Source: Hyphococcus luteus (GTDB lineage: Bacteria; Pseudomonadota; Alphaproteobacteria; Caulobacterales; Parvularculaceae). From it: 64,000 nt of DNA. The notes under the pieces are model-generated. The model did not search any database, was not told where the DNA came from, and saw only the letters and a list, made by a program, of their open reading frames with translations. Positions 8,578 to 17,134 of the stretch are shown here, piece after piece (positions within the stretch are counted from its first letter, which is position 1; every line of letters starts with the position of its first letter). The stretch is from contig NZ_PJCH01000016.1 in NCBI RefSeq assembly GCF_002943565.1, forward strand, positions 62,001-126,000, written 5' to 3'. The position numbers and the translations under genes are program-made.

Positions 8578-9776
8578 AACACGTGCGGTTTCACGCAACG
8601 ACATGCCTGTTCACGGCCCGTGCGCTGCGGGATTTCGGCGACGGCTTCGTTGCCGTCCTCTTGCCGGTCTACCTGCTCGCGCTCGGCCTTACGCCGCTCG
8701 AGGTCGGCGTCATCTCGACGGCATCGCTCTTGGGTTCGGCGTTTCTCACCATCGGCGTCGGCCTTCTCGGCGCGCGCTACGGCCATCGCCCGCTTCTACT
8801 TGGCGCGGCCAGCCTGATGATCGCAACCGGCGTCGCCTTTGCTGCGATCGACGCCTATGCGTTACTGCTGGTCGTGGCCTTCGCGGGCACGATCAATCCC
8901 TCGGCCGGGAGCGTCAGCGTCTTCGTGCCGCTGGAGCACGCGGCGCTCACTTCAGCCGTCAGCGATGCCGACCGCACGAAGATGTTCGCACGCTATAGCC
9001 TCGTCGGCGCCCTGGCCGCAGCGGTCGGCGCCCTCGTTGCGGGCGCACCCGACCTCCTCGCACGGATTGGAGTCGACACGCTGATCGCCATCAAGGCGAT
9101 GTTCATTCTCTATGCGCTTCTCGGCCTCATCGGGGGCGTTTTTTATGCCCGGATCCCGAAGCGGCGGCCGGTCCGAAACGCGCGCTCGGCGTCTGCGCTG
9201 GGTCCGTCCCGCGGGATCGTCTTCCGGCTGGCGGCGCTCTTCAGCTTTGACGCCTTCGCTGGCGGATTCGTTGTCCAGTCGTTGCTGGCCCTCTGGCTGT
9301 TCGAGCGGTTCGACCTGTCGCTGGCGGCCGCCGGCGTTTTCTTCTTTTGCTCCGGCGTGCTGTCGGCGTTCTCGTTTCCCGTCGCCGCCTGGCTCTCGCA
9401 GCGCATCGGGCTCATCAACACGATGGTGTTTACGCATATTCCTTCCAGCATCGCCCTGATGCTGGCCGCGATCGCCCCGACGCTTCCGTTGGCGTTAGGA
9501 CTCCTGCTCATCCGCGCCGCGCTCTCGCAGATGGACGTGCCGACGCGCTCCTCCTATGTGATGGCGGTCGTCACCGAGACGGAACGCGCCGCCGCCGCAA
9601 GCTTCACGGCAGTGCCGCGCAGCCTCGCGGCTGCGGCCAGCCCGGCAATGGCCGGAGCATTGTTCGCGGCTTCATATCAGGCCTTGCCTCTACTCATCTG
9701 CGGCATGCTGAAGATCGTCTACGATCTTCTTCTGCTCACGCAGTTCCGGAACATTAGGCCGCCGGAAGAGTCATGA
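8574..9776 (+). CDS. MFS transporter
   Basis: A 400-residue major facilitator protein with about 12 transmembrane helices. The loop between helices 2 and 3 reads GLLGARYGHRPLLLGAASL, an MFS-like pattern. The start is GTG 8574, which overlaps the chrA stop codon and gives VKHVRFHATTCLF followed directly by the first helix; upstream in-frame codons lie inside chrA. Coupling to chrA suggests export of a related toxic compound or oxyanion, but the substrate cannot be read from sequence. Confidence 0.85.
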   Translation: MKHVRFHATTCLFTARALRDFGDGFVAVLLPVYLLALGLTPLEVGVISTASLLGSAFLTIGVGLLGARYGHRPLLLGAASLMIATGVAFAAIDAYALLLVVAFAGTINPSAGSVSVFVPLEHAALTSAVSDADRTKMFARYSLVGALAAAVGALVAGAPDLLARIGVDTLIAIKAMFILYALLGLIGGVFYARIPKRRPVRNARSASALGPSRGIVFRLAALFSFDAFAGGFVVQSLLALWLFERFDLSLAAAGVFFFCSGVLSAFSFPVAAWLSQRIGLINTMVFTHIPSSIALMLAAIAPTLPLALGLLLIRAALSQMDVPTRSSYVMAVVTETERAAAASFTAVPRSLAAAASPAMAGALFAASYQALPLLICGMLKIVYDLLLLTQFRNIRPPEES

Positions 9777-9841
9777 GACGCCGCCGAAAGTATCAAAGTT
9801 CATCGCTTCCCGGGATTCAGCAAAGGCCGAGAAAGCGAGGG

Positions 9842-10744
9842 TCATTCCTTTTGTGCGTCGAGCGCCGCGCGAATGCCTGCGGCGAGCTCTTGCGCCGGAC
9901 CGCGGCCCCAGAAGTGGAGGAAGTAGGAGGTCGGCTCCTCCCCGATCATGTGGTTGTGCAGCGCGACGATATGGACGTCATGACGGCGCAAGGCGCGCAT
10001 GACGGGCTGGACCTCGTCGGCGGTCATCATGAAGTCGCCGGCGACGGCCGCCGCGGAATCATCGCCGATGAAGGCGGCCCAGGTGGTCAAACCCATCGAG
10101 CCGCCGATCCGCTGCCCGTGCATGACGCCTTCTCTGGCGAAGGTGAACTTCGCGACGCCGCCGTTCACGGACGCCGCGGCGCCGAGAATGCGCTCCAGCG
10201 CGGCGCTATCGAGATCGCCCGTTCCGACTTCGCCGGCGCCGCTGCTTCGCCGCGGCGCGGAATGCGCCGCGCGCACGGACCTGATCGCGTCCCACATCGC
10301 CTTGACGCCCTTGGCGAGCGCCTCCGCCTCGCCCTGGCCGCCGATATGCATGAAATAGACCGGCGGGTCGTCATAGATGAAATGATTGTGCAAGGCGGTG
10401 ACGGAAAGACCATTGGCGAACGCCGCGTCCATGGCGGGCGTGATCTCGTCCTCGAAAACCACGGTGTCTCCCATGAGCATGGCGTGGTCGCCCACGGCTG
10501 TGAAAGCCGCCCAGGAACCGAGGCCTGCGGCCGGCGGAAACGCGGCCCCGTCGATCCGCACCGGCGCGTCATCTCTTTGCCAGCCGATGCGCACGACGCC
10601 GTCACTCGTCACCGTCGCCGACATGTCCGCGCCGCGCTCCACAGCCGCCTTGATTGACGACTCTGCGCCGAGCGCAATGCTCGTATTGGAGAGCGCAAGC
10701 GCAAGCGCGAGCGCAAACGCGATAACTGTGCAGATTGTTCTCAT
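9842..10744 (-). CDS. Secreted DUF1259 (LppY/LpqO-like) protein, two domains
   Basis: A 300-residue protein with a clear signal peptide (cleavage near ALGAES). It contains two copies of a DUF1259-type repeat: each has a D-(E/V)-(I/V)-x-PAM/PVM segment followed by ALHNH (ALHNHFIYDDPP, then ALHNHMIGEEPT) and a FMHI/FLHF strand. The paired histidines suggest metal or ligand binding (inference). AAGGAAG precedes the start on the minus strand. It is 30 bases downstream of the sensor kinase gene on the same strand, so it is probably co-transcribed with the two-component system. The biochemical role of the family is not established. Confidence 0.8.
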   Translation of the reverse strand: MRTICTVIAFALALALALSNTSIALGAESSIKAAVERGADMSATVTSDGVVRIGWQRDDAPVRIDGAAFPPAAGLGSWAAFTAVGDHAMLMGDTVVFEDEITPAMDAAFANGLSVTALHNHFIYDDPPVYFMHIGGQGEAEALAKGVKAMWDAIRSVRAAHSAPRRSSGAGEVGTGDLDSAALERILGAAASVNGGVAKFTFAREGVMHGQRIGGSMGLTTWAAFIGDDSAAAVAGDFMMTADEVQPVMRALRRHDVHIVALHNHMIGEEPTSYFLHFWGRGPAQELAAGIRAALDAQKE

Positions 10745-10774
10745 GATTTCTTTCTTCCTTTTACTGACGATATC

Positions 10775-12148
10775 TCATTGATCTAGGTCGTGCGACGAGC
10801 GCCTAAAACGCAGCGTAAACCGCGCGCCGCCGCCAGGATTATCGGCGACCTCGACGCCGCCGCCATGGGCCTTCATCGTCTCCCGGACGATGGCAAGCCC
10901 GAGTCCGGCGCCCGCGCCGCGCGCGTCGCCGCGCCAGAAGCGGTCGAAGACGCGCTCGCGATCCTCCGGCGGAACGCCGGGGCCGTGATCGGAAACGCTA
11001 ACCTCGCCCCGCTCCAAAACTTCTACGCAGATTTCGGTTTGCGGCGGCGTGTGCGCGATGGCGTTTTCGATCAGATTCCTCAAGGCGTCTTCGATCGCAT
11101 ATCGATTGCCTTTGATGTGGACCGGACGATCAGCGCCAATGAAAGCAATCGAACGATCTTGCGCGATCGCCAGCGGCGCCATGTGCTCCACGACTTCGGT
11201 TGCGACCGCGGCGAGATCTGTCTCCGCCGAGACATCGAGGGCGACGCTGTCGAGTCGGGCGACGCGAAGCAGTTGCTCCACAAGCCGGTTCATCCGGGCG
11301 GCGTCCTGGCGGAGCTTGGCGATGTCGCCGTCGCCTTCGATCGTCTCCAGGGCGCCTGAGATGATGGCGAGCGGCGTGCGCAATTCGTGGGCCGCGTTGG
11401 CCGTGAACTGGCGCTGCAGGGCGAAGCCTTGTTCAAGGCGGTCGAGCGCCTTGTTCACGGCGGCGACCAGCGGCTCGATCTCGCCCGGCAGATCGCGCGT
11501 CGACAGGCGCTGCGAGATGGCGCCCGGCTCGATCATGGCGGCTTGCGCCGAGACTTCGCGCAATGGCTTGAGACCGCCGCGGATGGCGAGCACGCCGACA
11601 AGAAGCGTTGCGGCGACGAAGATCGGGATGGTCCAGGCCGCATCGAAGATGAACTCGCGCAACATGGCGTGCAGGAGGGCCTCTGCTTCGCTCGCCTCTG
11701 CGACCGTGACGAAGATCGGCCCGGCGGCGCTCTCCAATCGCTGGTCAAGACCATAATACTCGCGCCCCGACACGTTGAAGCGGAAGAAACGCGGCTCGTC
11801 ATCGGCCGGCGGACGCCCTGCCGCCAGCGTCGCGATCTCGTCTCGGGAAGCGGCGATCACCCGGCCGCCCGCATCGCGGATCGCGAACGCCGAGACGCCG
11901 TCGGAAGAGCCATAGGCGGCGGCGAGCCGCGGGGGAAGGTCGATGACGGATGCGTTGTTGTCTTCGCGCTTGACGAGCCGCGCGAGATCATTGGCGCGCT
12001 CGATCAGGTTCCGCTCGCCGAGCGAGTCCGCGGCCTCATATGTCTGATAGACAAGAGCGCCGGTCGCAAGAAGGCTCGCCGCAAGAAACAACGCTCCCAG
12101 ACGCAGGGCGAGCCGAAGCTGAAGCGAGCGCAGGCGAAGGGCTTTCAT
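10775..12148 (-). CDS. Sensor histidine kinase (OmpR-partner type)
   Basis: A 457-residue inner-membrane kinase. It has two transmembrane helices (about residues 12-35 and 172-190) flanking a periplasmic sensor region, then a HAMP-like linker. The H-box is AAHELRTPLAIIS with phosphoacceptor His254. The N-box is NLIENAIAHTPP, and the G-boxes are DHGPGVPPEDRERVF and GAGLGLAIVRETMKAHGG. It overlaps the response-regulator gene by four bases and is read after it. The input signal is unknown; context points to an oxyanion or metal stress (inference). Confidence 0.92.
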   Translation of the reverse strand: MKALRLRSLQLRLALRLGALFLAASLLATGALVYQTYEAADSLGERNLIERANDLARLVKREDNNASVIDLPPRLAAAYGSSDGVSAFAIRDAGGRVIAASRDEIATLAAGRPPADDEPRFFRFNVSGREYYGLDQRLESAAGPIFVTVAEASEAEALLHAMLREFIFDAAWTIPIFVAATLLVGVLAIRGGLKPLREVSAQAAMIEPGAISQRLSTRDLPGEIEPLVAAVNKALDRLEQGFALQRQFTANAAHELRTPLAIISGALETIEGDGDIAKLRQDAARMNRLVEQLLRVARLDSVALDVSAETDLAAVATEVVEHMAPLAIAQDRSIAFIGADRPVHIKGNRYAIEDALRNLIENAIAHTPPQTEICVEVLERGEVSVSDHGPGVPPEDRERVFDRFWRGDARGAGAGLGLAIVRETMKAHGGGVEVADNPGGGARFTLRFRRSSHDLDQ

Positions 12149-12822
12149 GGCTTCGGCTCGGCAAGCATGTAGCCAATCCCCCGCACGGTGTGGATTTCCG
12201 CAGCGGCGCCGTTTTCAAGAAGCTTGCGCCGCAGATGATGGACGTGGACGGGAATGGCGTTGGAGTCGACCTCTTCCTCGATCCCGTAGAGCTTTTCTTC
12301 GAGCACGCCTCTCGGCACGACCCGGCCGAGCCGGCGCATCAGATGCTCGAGAATGGCGATCTCGCGCCGCGATAGCGAAACCGGCCGGTCATCGACTTTC
12401 GCGTCGCGGCCGATGGTGTCGAGGGTGAGGTTGCCGGCCGTCAGAACCGCGCCCAACGCGCCCCCCGGCCGGCGCAGGAGCGCCTTGACGCGGGCGATGA
12501 GCTCGGCGGTCGCGAAGGGCTTGACGAGATAGTCGTCGGCTCCGCTGTCGAGACCCAATACCCGGTCCTCGACGGCGTCGCGCGCGGTCAGGATCAGGAC
12601 GGGCGCATTTCCGCCGGCGGTCCGCGCCGCCGCGAGCACGTCAAGCCCGTCGCCATCCGGCAGACCGAGATCGAGGATCACGGCATCGTAGGGAATAGCC
12701 GCAAGCGCCTCGCCCGCATCGGCGGCCGTCCCGGCGGCGTCGACCGTAAATCCCGCCTTGCGCAGCGCGGCAGTGAGGATTTCGACGATCCGATCCTCGT
12801 CCTCGACGATCAAAATGCGCAA
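12145..12822 (-). CDS. Response regulator, OmpR/PhoB family
   Basis: A 225-residue transcription factor with an N-terminal receiver domain: acidic pocket EDED (residues 7-10), phosphoacceptor Asp51 in AVILDLGLPDGDG, Thr in LILTARDAVEDR and Lys in YLVKPFATAELIAR. The C-terminal winged helix includes VSLSRREIAILEHLMRR and IPVHVHHLRRKLLENG. It is the first gene of a minus-strand operon with the kinase and DUF1259 genes, divergent from the DUF1080-like gene. An inverted repeat at 12877-12919 in the shared upstream region is a candidate binding site. Confidence 0.94.
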   Translation of the reverse strand: MRILIVEDEDRIVEILTAALRKAGFTVDAAGTAADAGEALAAIPYDAVILDLGLPDGDGLDVLAAARTAGGNAPVLILTARDAVEDRVLGLDSGADDYLVKPFATAELIARVKALLRRPGGALGAVLTAGNLTLDTIGRDAKVDDRPVSLSRREIAILEHLMRRLGRVVPRGVLEEKLYGIEEEVDSNAIPVHVHHLRRKLLENGAAAEIHTVRGIGYMLAEPKP

Positions 12823-12876
12823 ACCGGCTGCCTCGCTTCCATGTCCGCTGGGTCACCCTCGCCGGGCGTCATTATC

Positions 12877-12919
12877 GCAGTATTAAGCGGAGGGCGGCGG
12901 CGCATAATACTGCCTTAAT
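12877..12919. promoter_or_regulatory. Inverted repeat between divergent genes, candidate response-regulator operator
   Basis: GCAGTATTA (12877-12885) is repeated inverted as TAATACTGC (12905-12913), 28 bases apart. The flanks ATTAAG (12882-12887) and CTTAAT (12914-12919) are also complementary. The element lies 55 bases upstream of the response-regulator start and about 78 bases before the divergent DUF1080-like gene, in an AT-richer patch. OmpR-type regulators commonly bind paired half-sites in such positions. Binding is inferred. Confidence 0.5.
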
Positions 12920-12996
12920 GAAGCCGGACCAGCCTCATCGAGCGGGCGCTCAGTGTCAAAGCGGATCAGCGTTCAACAGGCATGAAGGAGCAGCCA

Positions 12997-13614
12997 ATGA
13001 AAACCCTATTCATAGCGGCGGCAATGGCGACGGTGTCAACGGCGGCCCTCGCCGGCAATGAAAACTTCGATGCGGCGGCGCCCGGCGCGCTTGCCGAGGA
13101 TTGGACATGCGGCGTGACAGGAAAGGGCGCGCCGATCTGGAAGGTCGAAACGAACGAGACGGCGCCGACGCCGCCCAATGTTCTAAAACAATCCGGGCGC
13201 GGGGATTTTCCGTGGTGTGCGTATACGCCCGCATCGATCGCCGACGGATATGTGGAGGTCAGATTCCGACCGCTTGAGGGGAAAAAAGATCAGGCCGGCG
13301 GACTGATGTGGCGCTGGAAGGACGGCGACAATTATTACGTCGCGCGCGCCAACGCGCTTGAAAATAACGTTTCGCTGTACCACACGACGAAAGGCAGGCG
13401 CCGGACGATCAAATATGTCGACGCGCCGGTGGCGTTGAACGAATGGCATGTGCTGCGCGTGGAATTCGCCGGGCAGAAAATCAATGTGTTCCTCGATGGC
13501 GTTCAATATATTGATCTCGAAGATGATCATATTTCCGGCGCGGGCGCCGTCGGCGTATGGACCAAAGCGGACAGCGTCACCGAATTCGACGACTTTGCAT
13601 TCGGCGCTCAATGA
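12997..13614 (+). CDS. Secreted DUF1080-like (concanavalin-fold) protein
   Basis: A 205-residue exported protein: signal peptide to about residue 20 (ending ALA-GN), then a single beta-rich domain. Typical features of the DUF1080/LamG-like jelly-roll fold are YVEVRFRPLEGKKDQAGGL, DNYYVARANALENNVSLYH, LNEWHVLRVEFAGQKINVFLD and the final GAVGVWTKADSVTEFDDFAF. Such domains usually bind carbohydrate. AAGGAG lies upstream of an in-frame ATG 15 bases earlier (12982), while ATG 12997 gives the cleaner signal peptide. It is divergent from the two-component operon and may be its target (inference). Confidence 0.75.
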   Translation: MKTLFIAAAMATVSTAALAGNENFDAAAPGALAEDWTCGVTGKGAPIWKVETNETAPTPPNVLKQSGRGDFPWCAYTPASIADGYVEVRFRPLEGKKDQAGGLMWRWKDGDNYYVARANALENNVSLYHTTKGRRRTIKYVDAPVALNEWHVLRVEFAGQKINVFLDGVQYIDLEDDHISGAGAVGVWTKADSVTEFDDFAFGAQ

Positions 13615-13675
13615 CATCTCGGCCTGTTGGCTGAAAAACAAGGGGGCGTGACCGTCGCCCGGAAGGAATGAGCCC

Positions 13676-14710
13676 ATGAGCAGAGTGTTTTTGATCGCGA
13701 TCGCAGCGCTCGCCCTCGTTCTCGCCCTCGCTGTGTGGCGGCCCTGGAGCGGGCGCGACGCCGGAGAAGTCGTTGTCTATACCTCGGTCGACGATGTGTT
13801 CGCCCGGCCGATCGCAGAGGCGTTTCAGAAGGAAACCGGCGTTGCCGTCCGCCTTGTCCCCGATACTGAGGAAGCAAAGAGCACGGGCCTGCTCAACCGG
13901 CTGATCGCGGAAAAGAATCGTCCGCAAGCGGATGTGTTCTGGAGCGGCGATCCGGTTCGCGCGGAGATCCTGAAGAAACAGGGCGTCGCGACGCCGTACA
14001 AGTCGCCGCAAGCCGATGGGCTGCCTGCTGCGTTTTCCGACCCGCAAGGCTACTGGACGGGGTTCTCCGCCCGGGCGCGAGTGCTCATTTATAACAAAGA
14101 CAGGGTCGCCGCCGGCGACGCGCCCCGCTCCGTCATGGATCTGGTCAACCCTCGATTTCAAGGGCGCGCCTGTCTCGCCAATCCGCTTTTTGGCACGACG
14201 TCCATGCATGCGGCGGCGCTCTTTGCGGTGCTGGGCGAGGAAGGCGCGAAGCGCTTCTTCAACGAATTCCTGGCGAATGGCGGACAGCTCGCCTCCTCGA
14301 ATGGCGACGTGCGGCGGCTTGTCGCCGAAGGCCGTTGCGCCATCGGTGTCACGGATACCGATGACGCCAATGTCGCGCTTATGGAAGGAAAGCCCATCGA
14401 GATCGTCTATCCCGATGCGGACGGCATGGGGACGCTTGTCATCCCCAACGCAGCCGTCCTGATTGCGGGCGGCCCCAATCCGGAAAACGGCGAGCGCTTT
14501 ATCGACTATCTGCTGCGGCCCGCGACCGAAGAGGCCCTTGCGACAAGCGCCGCCGCGCAATTTCCATTACGCGCCGGCGTCGCCGTCCCGGAGGAAATGA
14601 TTACCCTCGATCAAATGCGCCCGATGGAAGTCGATTATACGGCGCTCGCCGGCCGGCTTGAGGAGCTCAACCGCGGTTTCCTCAAGGACTTCGCCGACCG
14701 CGCCCGGTGA
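13676..14710 (+). CDS. Periplasmic substrate-binding protein, iron(III)-type ABC importer
   Basis: This 344-residue family 1 extracellular solute-binding protein starts with a hydrophobic signal/anchor. It has the FbpA/FutA-like opening VVVYTSVDDVFARPIAEAFQ and the hallmark block AEKNRPQADVFWSGDPVRAE. It would deliver its ligand to the permease and ATPase encoded next. Related proteins bind ferric iron, but the same fold also serves phosphonates and other anions, so the substrate is open. GGAAGGA precedes ATG 13676. The gene opens a four-gene transport operon ending with an outer-membrane protein. Confidence 0.85.
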   Translation: MSRVFLIAIAALALVLALAVWRPWSGRDAGEVVVYTSVDDVFARPIAEAFQKETGVAVRLVPDTEEAKSTGLLNRLIAEKNRPQADVFWSGDPVRAEILKKQGVATPYKSPQADGLPAAFSDPQGYWTGFSARARVLIYNKDRVAAGDAPRSVMDLVNPRFQGRACLANPLFGTTSMHAAALFAVLGEEGAKRFFNEFLANGGQLASSNGDVRRLVAEGRCAIGVTDTDDANVALMEGKPIEIVYPDADGMGTLVIPNAAVLIAGGPNPENGERFIDYLLRPATEEALATSAAAQFPLRAGVAVPEEMITLDQMRPMEVDYTALAGRLEELNRGFLKDFADRAR

Positions 14711-14717
14711 AACGGGA

Positions 14718-14762
14718 GCGCGATGCAAAAAAGCGGGAACCGGCTTTTTGCGAGAATCGCGC
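14718..14762. repeat. REP-like palindromic element
   Basis: A nested stem-loop between the binding-protein and permease genes. The outer arms are GCGCGAT (14718-14724) and ATCGCGC (14756-14762); the inner arms are GCAAAAA and TTTTTGC, around GCGGGAACCGGC. From memory, AAAGCGGGAACCGGTTT-type palindromes are dispersed in many Hyphomicrobiales genomes, which hints at the origin of this cargo. It could also act as an intra-operon mRNA stabiliser, explaining lower permease than binding-protein expression (inference). Confidence 0.65.
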
Positions 14763-14789
14763 GACACACAAGAATCCGGAAGGACCGGC

Positions 14790-16379
14790 ATGAACGCTGA
14801 CGCGCCGCCGATACGTTCCCTGCAATCCGGACCTGTTTCGCCGCTTGTTCTGGAAGCGCCGGGCGCATGGCGCGGACTCGTGATCGCCGGGATCTTCCTC
14901 CTCGCCATTACGCCGGCCTTGCCGCTTCTCGCAGAGGCGCTGACGTCGAGCGGCCAAGCCGTCATGAGCGGCGTCTTCGCCGCCGCCGTCCAGGGCGGGC
15001 TCGTGATCGGCGTCCTTGCAGCTTCCGTTGCGCTCGTCCTTGGCGTTCCGACGGGCGTTGCGCTGACGCTTTACGACTTTCCGGGCCGCCGCGCGCTCAT
15101 GGTCGTTCTTGCGCTTCCGCTCCTCCTGCCGCCTTTTCTCATCGCGCTTGGATGGTCGATGCTCGCGGGCGGCGGGCTCGACGGCCCGGCCGGTCCCATC
15201 GTCGTCTTCGCCTCGTGGATTTTGCCGCTCGTGGCTTTTGCGACCTACGCCGGGGGCGCGGGATTGTCGGCGACGGCGGTCGAGGCGGCGCGGCTTGCGG
15301 GCGGCGAGCGGGGCGCGATCGTGCTTACGGCCCGCCACGCTTTCGTTCCGGCCATGGCGGCGGCGGGTCTCGGCGCCGCGCTCTCGATCGCCGACCCCGG
15401 CCCCGGACAGGTGTTCCGTGTGCAAACAGCGGCTTCAGAAATCCTGGCGAGCTTCGCCGCCCTCGGCGACTTCGGCCTCGCCGCGCGGCAAAGCGTCACC
15501 GTCGCGGCCATCATCCTGGCTGCGGCGGGCCCGCTTGCATTTCTTGTCGCGCCGCGCATCGCAGAGGCGCTGATGGCGCGCGAGACGCGGCGCGTGCGGC
15601 GCGCGCGCATGCGCGGTCCGCGGGCTGCGGCCGGTGCGGCGGCCGCAGTCATGATCATGGCGGCCTTGCTGACGCCGATGATCGGTCTCGTTTCGCCGTT
15701 GGCCTACTCTCTTGTCGAGGGGGGCGATTTGCGCTGGCTTTCGCGCGCCTTTTCGGAGCTCCTGCGGACAGGAGGCGATACGCTTGTCTACGCGGCGGGC
15801 GCGGGATTTATCGCCGTTCTTCTTGGATTCGCTTTGGCCGTTGCGGTCGGGCGCGATGCGGGACGTCGGCGCTTCGCGATCGCGGCCTGTCTCTTTCTTC
15901 TGTGCCTGCCGCCGGCGCTTGCCGCGCTCGGCATGATCCAGCTGGCGACGGCGGCGCCGGCCTGGGCCGATCCGGTCCTGCGAAGCCGGTTCGCTTTATG
16001 CCTGACGTTGGGCCTCCGGCTGTTTCCGGTCGCCGCCCTTTTCGGCCTGAGAGCGCAAGCGACATCCTCGCCGTCATGGACGCACGCCGCCGCCGTGCAT
16101 GGCGTGCCTCTGGCGTTGTTTTTGAAACGTGTGACGGCGCCGCATCTGGCCCCGGCCGCCGCCGCGGCGTTCCTGCTCGCCGGTCTTCTCGCCATCGCCG
16201 ATATCGGGACGGCGCTGCTGCTCCATCCGCCCGGCGCGGCCTCGTTTCCGCTTGCCATCTTCACGGTGATGGCGAACGCGCCCGAGGCGTTCGTCGCCGC
16301 GCTCGCGCTGGTCTATGTCGCGATCGCCGCCATGCTCCTGTTCGCCTTGTGGCGCCTCGTCGGATGGAAGCGCGCATGA
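14790..16379 (+). CDS. ABC transporter permease, fused double domain (FbpB-like)
   Basis: A 529-residue inner-membrane protein with about 12 hydrophobic helices. Two tandem binding-protein-dependent permease domains are visible, each with an EAA-type loop: TAVEAARLAGGERGAIV in the first half and THAAAVHGVPLALFLKRVTAP in the second. This single-chain dimer is typical of ferric-iron-type importers. ATG 14790 follows GGAAGGACC; earlier in-frame codons would overlap the binding-protein gene and lack a ribosome-binding site. Its stop overlaps the ATPase start (ATGA). Confidence 0.88.
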   Translation: MNADAPPIRSLQSGPVSPLVLEAPGAWRGLVIAGIFLLAITPALPLLAEALTSSGQAVMSGVFAAAVQGGLVIGVLAASVALVLGVPTGVALTLYDFPGRRALMVVLALPLLLPPFLIALGWSMLAGGGLDGPAGPIVVFASWILPLVAFATYAGGAGLSATAVEAARLAGGERGAIVLTARHAFVPAMAAAGLGAALSIADPGPGQVFRVQTAASEILASFAALGDFGLAARQSVTVAAIILAAAGPLAFLVAPRIAEALMARETRRVRRARMRGPRAAAGAAAAVMIMAALLTPMIGLVSPLAYSLVEGGDLRWLSRAFSELLRTGGDTLVYAAGAGFIAVLLGFALAVAVGRDAGRRRFAIAACLFLLCLPPALAALGMIQLATAAPAWADPVLRSRFALCLTLGLRLFPVAALFGLRAQATSSPSWTHAAAVHGVPLALFLKRVTAPHLAPAAAAAFLLAGLLAIADIGTALLLHPPGAASFPLAIFTVMANAPEAFVAALALVYVAIAAMLLFALWRLVGWKRA

Positions 16380-17134
16380 CCGGGAACAGCGGCTTCGAAT
16401 TGCACAATGTCTCGAAGCGCTACGGACGGCAGGTTGTTCTGAGCGATATTTCCTGCACGCTGCCAGCGGGCCGTCATACGGCTCTTCTCGGTCCTTCCGG
16501 GTGCGGAAAATCGACGCTCCTGCGCCTTCTCGCCGGCCTTGAGCCGCCGGACTCCGGCGAGGTTGTTCAGGGCGGCAAGCTCGCCTCGACGCCCGAGGGG
16601 ATGCTGATCGCTCCGCACAAGCGCGGCGTCGGCATGGTATTCCAGGACCTGGCGCTCTGGCCCAATCTCTCGGTCCTCGACAATGTGCGCCTGGGGCGCT
16701 CCGTGAGCGACGCCCGAGCGCGCGAGGCGCTTGCGCACTGCGGTATCGAGCCATTGGCGAAGCGCCGGCCGGGGGAATTGTCCGGCGGCGAACAGCAGCG
16801 CGCGGCGCTCGCGCGCGCCATCGCCGCGCATCCGGCGTTTCTGTTTCTGGACGAGCCGTTTGCCGGACTCGACTGGGAGACAAAATCGGCGCTGCTCGAA
16901 ATGATTTCAGCGCTCGCGCGCGAGACGGGGCCGACCATCCTGCTCGTGAGCCACGACCCCGCGGAAGTGCTGGCGCTTGCCCGCTACCTGATCGTTCTCG
17001 AAACGGGAAACATCGCCGAAGAGGGCTCAATTCACGACGCTATCAATCAACCGAAGACCAGCGCCGCGCGGCATCTGCGGACCTATACGCTCGGCCTCGG
17101 GCGGGCGAACCCTCAGGAGGCGGATCAACCATGA
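16376..17134 (+). CDS. ABC transporter ATPase subunit
   Basis: A 252-residue cytoplasmic ATPase. The Walker A motif is GPSGCGKS (residues 39-46), the signature LSGGEQQRAALARAI starts at 135, and Walker B with its glutamate is FLFLDEPFAGLD. The Q-loop is GMVFQDLALWP and the switch histidine lies in LLVSHDPAE. It energises the permease encoded immediately upstream. The chain is shorter than FbpC/PotA-type ATPases and lacks their C-terminal regulatory domain, so feedback inhibition by substrate is not expected. It overlaps both neighbours by four bases. Confidence 0.94.
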   Translation: MTGNSGFELHNVSKRYGRQVVLSDISCTLPAGRHTALLGPSGCGKSTLLRLLAGLEPPDSGEVVQGGKLASTPEGMLIAPHKRGVGMVFQDLALWPNLSVLDNVRLGRSVSDARAREALAHCGIEPLAKRRPGELSGGEQQRAALARAIAAHPAFLFLDEPFAGLDWETKSALLEMISALARETGPTILLVSHDPAEVLALARYLIVLETGNIAEEGSIHDAINQPKTSAARHLRTYTLGLGRANPQEADQP

